Part shown: positions 35,251 through 41,932 of the stretch, piece by piece | Layout of the letters: each line of letters opens with the position of its first letter | Numbering within the stretch: position 1 is the first letter of the stretch | From: Bacillota bacterium | Lineage (GTDB): Bacteria > Bacillota > Bacilli > Alicyclobacillales > SLC66 | DNA length: 63,760 nt | Assembly (NCBI GenBank): GCA_021846285.1 | Contig: JAJZCB010000009.1 | Span: 1 to 63,760, forward strand | Direction of reading: 5' to 3' | Notes under the pieces: generated by a model | Database searches by the model: none | Told to the model about the DNA's origin: nothing | The model's input: the letters and a program-made list of their open reading frames with translations, nothing else | Made by a program: the position numbers and the translations under genes

Positions 35251-35352
35251 GACCACTACCGGCAGCCCGGCCATCATAAACGCCATAGCGTCTTTAGATC
35301 CGGCGGCTTTGCGTCCGCATCTTTCGGTGCGTTTGCCTTGTTTCGGGAGGTC
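35251..35352 (-). ncRNA. c-di-GMP-I (GEMM) riboswitch
   Basis: The minus strand carries the core of the class I c-di-GMP aptamer in order: GGCAAAC, a hairpin with a GAAA loop (GCACCGAAAGATGC), GGACGCAAAGCC, CCGG, CTAAA, a variable hairpin (GACGC/GCGTT), ATGG and the tail CCGGGCTGCCGG, which matches the tetraloop-receptor and P3 pattern of known GEMM RNAs. GACC (35352-35349) and GGTC (35254-35251) can close the base. A strong promoter lies just upstream and a terminator just downstream. The next genes on this strand are LCP, tagA and LCP. Confidence 0.9.
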
Positions 35353-35363
35353 TATCTATACCC

Positions 35364-35392
35364 ATTGTATTCAATTCGACACAGATTGACAA
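35364..35392 (-). promoter_or_regulatory. promoter of the riboswitch transcript
   Basis: Minus strand TTGTCA (35392-35387), 17-base spacer, TACAAT (35369-35364). Transcription would begin near 35357, a few bases before the aptamer. Confidence 0.8.
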
Positions 35393-35419
35393 GCCCTAAA
35401 CAAAAGAAATTTTAGTTAT

Positions 35420-36523
35420 CTAATTGGTTGAAGTGTTCGACGGACCGGCTGGGGTCGTTGTACCCGTTGCGCCATTCCCGGAACCGGGCGCGGTCGATCC
35501 GTTTGCCCCGCTCGTGGAACCCGCGCCAGCGGTGCCGCCTGAGGTGGACGAAGGTTGCAAGACCGCATTCATAAGGTCCGTAACTACGATCGGATCCGTG
35601 GTTCCATCCGGATTCTTGGCTGGCGCCTGGTACGTCTGGCCCATCGTATACACCGTTCCTTGCGGACCTTTGAGTTCATACTGAATCTCCAGTGTCTGAA
35701 TCCCCGCGACATTGACGGTAAACGGCATTGGAGCCGCGCCTCCCTGGATCCAGCCTGTCGAACCAAGCGTATTTCCATCGCCTATGAACACCAGTTGCAC
35801 GGAGCCCGTAAAGTTGCGTGACAGATCGTCGACTGCGAATTGACCTGTAAGCGTCTGGTATTGACCATTAAGGGCATAGTCCGCACCGGGCAGTCGGGCC
35901 GTTTGACCCGCGCCGACGCCCCATTGGATCGAAAACTGCCCTGGGTATAACTGTCCCAGGACGGCCGGGGCCCAGTACCCTGTCAACTGCCCCTTCGGAT
36001 ACAGCGTGGTGTTTTTGAAATCGCCGTGCAGTGCGCTCGGAGTCAGCGTAAACAGTGGCATCCCGGATGAAATCGCCGGCGCCGTCGTCGCCTGAAAATT
36101 AACATTACCCTGACTGTCGATGCTTGGAATCAGATTTGTGGCGCCCTCATACTGCGCGTTATTGGCGGGTATTCCATAGAGTGCCTTGCCGTTTGTCAGG
36201 CCTGTTGGCATCTGGTGACCATTCAGGTACACGGAGAAAGGCTGCAGGCTCGCCCCTGCCCCCTGAACCTGCACCTCGGCCGGGCTGTTGACCCACTTCA
36301 CCGTGGCGCCCAAAGCGTGTCCGATCGTGCTGATCGGTACATACACGTTATCATTATAGATGAAGGGTTCTGCGCTGGCGGCCACACTCTTCCCATTGAT
36401 CACGAGACCAATGTTGTCATAGGACGCCTTAATTTGGCGGATGCCCACGCTGGCATAGGAAGCGCCGCCAAAGACCATCGCGCTGGTCGCAACCCCCAAG
36501 ATCATGCCCAGATACTTTTTCAA
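35420..36523 (-). CDS. secreted stalk-domain (copper amine oxidase N-terminal-like) protein 1
   Basis: A 367-residue secreted protein. A signal peptide (about 1-24, ending ASYAS) is followed by a stalk domain with VINGKSVAASAEPFIYNDNVYVPIS in parts, a type often linked to the surface of Bacillota. The middle has an NPCBM-like beta pattern (LTGQFAVDDLSRN). The tail is a Gly/Ser/Thr-rich low-complexity run from about residue 325. It follows a paralogue on the same strand, with a hairpin repeat between them. Ligand unknown. Confidence 0.85.
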   Translation of the reverse strand: MKKYLGMILGVATSAMVFGGASYASVGIRQIKASYDNIGLVINGKSVAASAEPFIYNDNVYVPISTIGHALGATVKWVNSPAEVQVQGAGASLQPFSVYLNGHQMPTGLTNGKALYGIPANNAQYEGATNLIPSIDSQGNVNFQATTAPAISSGMPLFTLTPSALHGDFKNTTLYPKGQLTGYWAPAVLGQLYPGQFSIQWGVGAGQTARLPGADYALNGQYQTLTGQFAVDDLSRNFTGSVQLVFIGDGNTLGSTGWIQGGAAPMPFTVNVAGIQTLEIQYELKGPQGTVYTMGQTYQAPAKNPDGTTDPIVVTDLMNAVLQPSSTSGGTAGAGSTSGANGSTAPGSGNGATGTTTPAGPSNTSTN

Positions 36524-36584
36524 CCTGTCGTCCTCCCGTTTGGTCCGTCCTGATAAAATACCCCAAAATACGATCCGTTCCTGC

Positions 36585-36690
36585 CAGCCGGATTCCTATG
36601 CTGTGCCTCTGCTCAGACACGGCTGCGCCGAACTCGCGACGGGCACAGCATAGGAATCCTGACGAGCGGGCTCTTTCATTCCACTGATGG
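36585..36690. repeat. hairpin repeat, copy 2
   Basis: A perfect 18-bp inverted repeat, GGATTCCTATGCTGTGCC (36590-36607) with its complement at 36642-36659. The loop holds CTCAGACACGGCTGCGCCG and the tail CTTTCATTCC and TGATGG, as in copy 1. In the outer stem, copy 1 has AACCG/CGGTT where copy 2 has ATTCC/GGAAT, so pairing is kept while sequence changes. It lies between the two stalk-domain genes. Confidence 0.85.
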
Positions 36691-36708
36691 TGTCTGTTCA
36701 CGGAACGA

Positions 36709-37671
36709 TCAGTGCACCAGAACGTCGACAAAATCAGCGTCCACAGTGGTTCCAGCGGGCACTGCCTGACCCATCGTATATACGGCGCCAGACGAGGTTT
36801 TCACAGAAAACGCAACAGTCAGGAGATGGACATTGCTGACATTAACCTCAACCGGAGTGGCGGTTTCACCCTTGGACATCCAGGGCGACTGGTACAGTTG
36901 CTGACCGTCGCCTGTAATCGTCAATTGCAACTGGTCGCTCGATCCAGATGCGTCATCGACGCCGAACAGGCCTGTCAGGGATGTATACTTGCCGTTCAGA
37001 TTGTAAGTGACACCGGGAACCTGCGCGTTACTGTTCGCCGGCGACCACAAGATAGATTTTCCGTTGCTGTTGGGATACGTCTGGCCGTTGATCTTCGACG
37101 GCCCATTGCTCCATCCCGTTATGGCTCCTGTGTAGCCGTTGCTTGCCAGAGCGTAGTCTCCATAATCGCGCACGTCCGGGAAGTTGACGAGCGGCATGCC
37201 AGATGCGGGGCCTTGTCCGATATAGGCGGTAAGCGTCGTGGGATTAATGTACAAAGGCTCATCGAGAACTGTTGCCAGAGCGACGGGCGACACATAGGAT
37301 TGACCCTTGTAGGAAAACGTATGTGTAGTGCCGTACCACAGGATCGGCGATCCGTAATAGACCAGGGAGCCCGATTGCGTTTGCAACTGTGCCGTTCGCA
37401 CGATGACAACCTCGTGCTTGCTCCCCACCCAGCTCACTTGGGCGCCCAGTCCATGCCCGATCGCACTGATCGGAACATACACGTTAGAGTTATAGATAAA
37501 CGGTTCCGCATTGGTGGGAATGACTTTCCCGTTCACATCGATCTTGATATTTGCGTAGTGGGCTTGTATGGGTTTGAGGCCTGTACTGGCCAATGTGATG
37601 CCGCCAAACACCATGCCGCCAATGAGCAGCCCCACTCCATAACTTGACACATAACGCAGTATGGGTTTCAC
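36709..37671 (-). CDS. secreted stalk-domain protein 2
   Basis: A 320-residue paralogue of the downstream stalk protein: IKIDVNGKVIPTNAEPF then NSNVYVPISAIGHGLGAQV. GTG 37671 (AAGGAAG upstream) gives a normal signal peptide (about 1-28); the longer frame to 37749 does not. An NPCBM-like segment (LTGLFGVDDASGSS) follows. It lacks the low-complexity tail of its neighbour. Confidence 0.85.
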   Translation of the reverse strand: MKPILRYVSSYGVGLLIGGMVFGGITLASTGLKPIQAHYANIKIDVNGKVIPTNAEPFIYNSNVYVPISAIGHGLGAQVSWVGSKHEVVIVRTAQLQTQSGSLVYYGSPILWYGTTHTFSYKGQSYVSPVALATVLDEPLYINPTTLTAYIGQGPASGMPLVNFPDVRDYGDYALASNGYTGAITGWSNGPSKINGQTYPNSNGKSILWSPANSNAQVPGVTYNLNGKYTSLTGLFGVDDASGSSDQLQLTITGDGQQLYQSPWMSKGETATPVEVNVSNVHLLTVAFSVKTSSGAVYTMGQAVPAGTTVDADFVDVLVH

Positions 37672-37818
37672 AGGCTTCTTCCTTTCTCCACAATACAGTT
37701 GGACGAATGCTATCATCATACTTGATAGACCATACGGCCACAATGGCAATAAAAAGCTTCAATCCCGCCGATTCCCCTGAACTGCAGCTATTTAGCAGTC
37801 ATTAAAAGTAGAAATCGT

Positions 37819-37847
37819 TTGACATCTTAATTCTGCAATGATATGCT
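37819..37847 (+). promoter_or_regulatory. cold-shock gene promoter
   Basis: TTGACA (37819-37824), 17-base spacer, TATGCT (37842-37847). A leader of roughly 50 bases follows before the GTG start. Confidence 0.8.
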
Positions 37848-37904
37848 AGAAATGCAAGCAAATTAAGTAAGTACGTTTGTACTTTCTGTAGGGGGACTTC
37901 TCCG

Positions 37905-38102
37905 GTGCAAGGAACAGTCAAGTGGTTTAACAGTGAGAAAGGCTACGGTTTTATCCGAGTAGATGGCGGCAACGACGTCTTTGTCCATTATACAGCGATC
38001 AATGGCGAAGGTTACCGTACGCTTGAAGAAGGTCAACAGGTTGAATTTGACATCGTAGAAGGTCAGCGCGGCCCTCAAGCTGCTAATGTGAATAAGCTGT
38101 AA
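37905..38102 (+). CDS. csp: cold-shock protein
   Basis: A 65-residue CspA-family RNA chaperone. RNP1 (KGYGFIRV, near 12-19) and RNP2 (VFVHYTAI, near 25-32) are both intact. The GTG start has AGGGGGA eight bases upstream. It has its own promoter and terminator. Confidence 0.95.
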   Translation: MQGTVKWFNSEKGYGFIRVDGGNDVFVHYTAINGEGYRTLEEGQQVEFDIVEGQRGPQAANVNKL

Positions 38103-38131
38103 GATTGTTTGAACCACTAAGCGATTTCGGC

Positions 38132-38160
38132 TCCTCCCATTTTTGGGGGGATATTTTTTT
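38132..38160 (+). terminator. cold-shock gene terminator
   Basis: TCCTCCC, loop ATTTTT, GGGGGGA, then a run of seven T. It lies about 30 bases after the stop codon. Confidence 0.9.
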
Positions 38161-38253
38161 GCCAATAATTTGTGCGTTCTTCTCTAAAAGTGAGCGTGTT
38201 ATACTTAGAATCAACGAAATCATTCACGCCATACTAGAAGAGGACCTTTACCT

Positions 38254-40167
38254 ATGAAACGCTCTCATAAATTCCGATTCACGGCAAAGGTCTCTCCCTT
38301 TGCCATGGCGACACTCATAGTAAGCTCCCAAATTATGCTTGGACCATCGACGACTGTGCATGCCGCAACCGCGACTGCTGCCACTCGCCTGAGCGCGGCT
38401 CATGGACATGGAACGGCAATGCTTCTTGAAGGAGCAGGTAAACGAACGACGCCGTCTCCCCTGCTCGCTTATGAAACTAAAGGATCATTTGCGCAATGGG
38501 CTATGGCTACATTTACGCGCCAGAGACCAGACAGCGTACTGCCCAAAAACCAGTACCGCGACGTATCCGGAAAGCTGTTGCTTCCGCTTGGTCAGGCGGT
38601 CGCTCTTGGAGTCGTGCAACCAGACGCCAGTCATTACTTCGGCGTGCAGGACCGTTTGTCGCGTGGGGTGGCAGCGCAGGGAATCATCCATCTGTTACAC
38701 CTGAACACTCACGGATTATCCCCTTACCTCTACGCCGTCGCGCAAGGCTGGTTCAAGGACATGCCTCAGGCAGTCTGGCTCAACCGGGCGGAGATGTTTA
38801 CGCTGGCGGCGCATGTGAGACAAAGTCTGTCTGCACAGCGGACTGCAGGCAGCGGCGGCGTCAAGGGTCAGACCGGCACGGGACAAAACGCCAAAGGAAC
38901 AGCAGGCAGCGGTACACCACCGAGCACAACGTCCGGAGGCAGTTCGACCGGTAGCCAGCCTGCAACTCCGGGAACTTCCGGAAACGGCGCCACGGGAACT
39001 TCCAGCAGCGGCGCCGCGGGCAGCGCCACGGGCAATTCGGGAACCCCTGCCACCGGATCAAGCTCGTCTGGTATAAGCGCAAACGGCGCAGGCGCTGCTC
39101 CGAGCACCAACTCAGGCTCCACAACTACGGTTCCGTCCGGTTCCATCACGCCATTCGTCATCCCATCTGTACCCGCGAGCGGCGAACTGCCTCTCTCTGC
39201 CGCGCCCACGGCAGCGGATGTCGCAGCCAATTCAACATTGCAAACCGTCACCCAAATACAGGCATTTTCATCCGCCAATGCTCCCGTACAATTGCAGGAT
39301 GTCATTTACAGTCCGAGCGACCCCAACATCGTTGTCTCCGGTGTGGTGAAGGAACCGAATGGAACCCCAATGCCCAGTGTCGCGTGGATCCAGATCAATG
39401 ATCTCGGCCTGACCTCCGGAAGTCCAAACCAGTGGGACTACGCGGTGCCTGTGTCTGCCTCTGGAACTTTCGCGGATGCCCTGCACATCCCTTTTGCCGC
39501 CGATTCGTATGAAGTGCAGGCAGCCCCGCCGCTGACGACCGCGCAGACCAGTCTCAACTATATGTTTGCGACCAAGCAGCAAACTGTATCGAGCCAGTTT
39601 ATCATGACATTTCAGGGCCAGGACAACAACCAGCAACTCGGTATGCTGACCTCCGTGTGGGCCAATTGGACGGATCCGACGATTCAGGCTCTCGCAAAGC
39701 GGATTACAAAGGGAATCACCTCGCCGCTCGCCCAGGCACAGGCGATCTATGATTGGGAGGGCCAGAACATTGGGTATAATGGCGCCCTGTTAGCCAACGG
39801 CGGCTATGGCTGGAGCACCACGGAAGAGACGCTTGCCTCTGGAATCGGCATATGCGTCGACTACGCCAATGTAGCGGACGCCCTCATGAGATCGTTGGGC
39901 GTTCCAACACAAATGGTTGTGGGCTACGCCAACAACGGATCTCCCGTTCAAGTCGATAACCCCAATGAAGGGCACGCCTGGAATCGATCCTGGATCGGAG
40001 GCCAATGGATTTACTGGGATCCGACCTGGTCGCGTCTTTACTTCGTAACGTCTGCAACACAAGTTCCCGGACCTGGCGATCCGTGGGTGTTTCAACCTCA
40101 GTGGTTCAACCCATCGGCGCAAGTGTTCAACTCCACGCATCAGAAGGTCGGGATTCAGTATCAATAG
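38254..40167 (+). CDS. secreted transglutaminase-like cysteine protease
   Basis: A 637-residue exported protein. A signal peptide (about 1-38, ending TVHAATA) is followed by an SLH-like region (FKDMPQAVWLNRAEMFTLAA near 170) and a long Gly/Ser/Thr-rich linker (about 200-300). A beta-domain precedes the C-terminal transglutaminase-like domain with the catalytic triad C534 (GIGICVDYA), H574 (NEGHAWN) and D589 (IYWDPTW). Such domains cut or cross-link proteins or peptidoglycan. It has a weak promoter (TATACT at 38200-38205). Role likely at the cell surface; substrate unknown. Confidence 0.88.
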   Translation: MKRSHKFRFTAKVSPFAMATLIVSSQIMLGPSTTVHAATATAATRLSAAHGHGTAMLLEGAGKRTTPSPLLAYETKGSFAQWAMATFTRQRPDSVLPKNQYRDVSGKLLLPLGQAVALGVVQPDASHYFGVQDRLSRGVAAQGIIHLLHLNTHGLSPYLYAVAQGWFKDMPQAVWLNRAEMFTLAAHVRQSLSAQRTAGSGGVKGQTGTGQNAKGTAGSGTPPSTTSGGSSTGSQPATPGTSGNGATGTSSSGAAGSATGNSGTPATGSSSSGISANGAGAAPSTNSGSTTTVPSGSITPFVIPSVPASGELPLSAAPTAADVAANSTLQTVTQIQAFSSANAPVQLQDVIYSPSDPNIVVSGVVKEPNGTPMPSVAWIQINDLGLTSGSPNQWDYAVPVSASGTFADALHIPFAADSYEVQAAPPLTTAQTSLNYMFATKQQTVSSQFIMTFQGQDNNQQLGMLTSVWANWTDPTIQALAKRITKGITSPLAQAQAIYDWEGQNIGYNGALLANGGYGWSTTEETLASGIGICVDYANVADALMRSLGVPTQMVVGYANNGSPVQVDNPNEGHAWNRSWIGGQWIYWDPTWSRLYFVTSATQVPGPGDPWVFQPQWFNPSAQVFNSTHQKVGIQYQ

Positions 40168-40246
40168 CCGTAGACCGGTCGCCGCGCAACAGGATTCCCG
40201 CGGCAAGCTCGATTCGGCGCGGGAAGCAGGCGCAGCAAAGCGGCGC

Positions 40247-40282
40247 GACAGGCAGGCGCGGCAAATCGCTGCGCTGCCTGTC
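40247..40282. terminator. bidirectional hairpin between convergent genes
   Basis: GACAGGCAG (40247-40255) and CTGCCTGTC (40274-40282), with partial inner pairing, between the transglutaminase-like gene and the aminotransferase. No T tract, so termination is inferred from position. Confidence 0.55.
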
Positions 40283-40302
40283 TTACTGCGATGTAACGAG
40301 TC

Positions 40303-41667
40303 TTATCGCCCGTTTTCTTCCGCAATGGCTGTCGTCAGCGCCTCCGCGATCTGATCAATCTCATTCTCCGCTACGGTGAGTGGCGGCGACACCGTTACGA
40401 CGTTGTTCAAACCCGCGACGGTGTCGCCATTTTTTCCAACTATGACTCCCAGCGACTTGGTTCGGGCGACGATCGTCTGGACGCGAAGAAGCGACAGCGG
40501 CTCCTTTGTTTCGCGGTTTGCAACCAATTCGATGCCTGCGAGCAAACCCCTTCCCCGCACATCGCCCACGATCTCATAGGTCTCCAGCTCTTTCAACCGA
40601 CGCAAAAGAACATCGCCGAGAGCGGCCGAACGCGCCACCAAATCCAGTTCTTCCATAATCTCCAGATTTTCAATCGCGACTGCGCAACTGACGGGATGAC
40701 CGCCAAATGTGTTGACTTGCCGCAGGTGCGCACTGGGATCCGATGTATCCTTGAACGCCTCGTAGAGGTGAGCCGCCACCGCCGTCGCGGAAAGGGGGGC
40801 GTAACCGCTCGTCATCCCCTTGGCCATCGTCACGATATCGGGCATCACGCCGCTATGCTGAAAACCAAAACGCTTCCCGGTGCGGCCAAATCCCGATATC
40901 ACTTCATCCACGATCAGCAATACTCCGTGACGCCTGCAAACATCAGCCACTTCTGGCAGGTAATTGTCTGGGGGCACAAGAATTCCCCCGCCCGTGATGA
41001 TGGGTTCCATAATAAACGCCGATATTGTTTCCGAACCTTCCCACTGAATCACCCGGTCCAGTTCGCGTGCGCACGCCTTTCCATACTCGTCGAGAGACAG
41101 TCCTCCTGACAGCCGATACGGGTCGGGCGGTTGAATATGGAGGAAACCGGCCGCCAGCGGCTCATACAGATACTTGCGCTGATGCTGCCCGGTCGCAGAC
41201 AGGGCGCCCATGGTGCTTCCGTGATACGCTCTATACCGGGAAATTACCTTGTAGCGTCCGTGCTGTCCCATTTGCGCATGATATTGCCGGGCCACTTTGA
41301 TGGCCGTCTCGTTGGCTTCCGAACCGCTGTTGTTGAAGAAGAACCGATAGTCGCCTCCCAGCCAACGCGACAGCGTTGCAGCCAGCTTTGTCGCCGGAAC
41401 ATGCGCAGCCGAAAGAGGATAAAACGGCATGGCGCGCATCTGTTCATAGGCTGCTTTCGCGATGCGTTCGTGCCCGTATCCGACGTTGACACACCAGAGA
41501 CCCGCCATCGCATCGAGATATGTATGCCCTTCCAAATCCGTGACGTAGACGCCCTGTGCGCTCTCCACAACCCATGGATTCCCTTCGCTGTGCGGTGCGA
41601 GCGCATGCCAGACTCGTTCCTTGTCCGTCTCATAAATCTGTTCCCTGGAGTCTTCTACTTGCCTCAT
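40303..41667 (-). CDS. class III (omega) aminotransferase
   Basis: A 454-residue PLP enzyme. It shows NNSGSEANETAIKVARQY near 112-129, YHGSTMGALSATG near 148, the cofactor-contacting IVDEVISGFGRTGK near 252 and the Schiff-base K283 in TMAKGMTSGYAPL. It resembles beta-alanine/taurine/putrescine-pyruvate aminotransferases, which transfer an omega amino group to pyruvate. Exact substrate cannot be read from sequence. ATG 41667 has AAGGAAGG nine bases upstream. It stands alone between surface-protein genes. Confidence 0.9.
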   Translation of the reverse strand: MRQVEDSREQIYETDKERVWHALAPHSEGNPWVVESAQGVYVTDLEGHTYLDAMAGLWCVNVGYGHERIAKAAYEQMRAMPFYPLSAAHVPATKLAATLSRWLGGDYRFFFNNSGSEANETAIKVARQYHAQMGQHGRYKVISRYRAYHGSTMGALSATGQHQRKYLYEPLAAGFLHIQPPDPYRLSGGLSLDEYGKACARELDRVIQWEGSETISAFIMEPIITGGGILVPPDNYLPEVADVCRRHGVLLIVDEVISGFGRTGKRFGFQHSGVMPDIVTMAKGMTSGYAPLSATAVAAHLYEAFKDTSDPSAHLRQVNTFGGHPVSCAVAIENLEIMEELDLVARSAALGDVLLRRLKELETYEIVGDVRGRGLLAGIELVANRETKEPLSLLRVQTIVARTKSLGVIVGKNGDTVAGLNNVVTVSPPLTVAENEIDQIAEALTTAIAEENGR

Positions 41668-41771
41668 CCTGACCAACCTTCCTTACGGATCTTGAGTCAC
41701 AGCTTACTATCAGCATACGCCATCACAGGGAATTGGCAAGTCCCTGCGCCTCTGTCCATTGACACCCGTAT

Positions 41772-41820
41772 AAAGCTGCAGCGCGCATCCGTGAGCGACC
41801 ACGATGCGCGCTGCAGCTTT
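41772..41820 (-). terminator. long hairpin downstream of the S-layer-like gene
   Basis: AAAGCTGCAGCGCGCATC (41772-41789) and its exact complement (41803-41820) form an 18-bp stem with a 13-base loop that can pair three more bases. It lies about 115 bases after the stop, as expected for a terminator and mRNA stabiliser of a highly expressed gene. Confidence 0.8.
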
Positions 41821-41932
41821 CCCTGTTTCTGTCGCAACTGCTCTCCATGTTGCTGCGCCAATCGGCAGAGGATGCTCCCACCGTCCTGTCGCGATGCAAA
41901 ACGGGAACTCGAACTGCTGGATCCTGACATCC

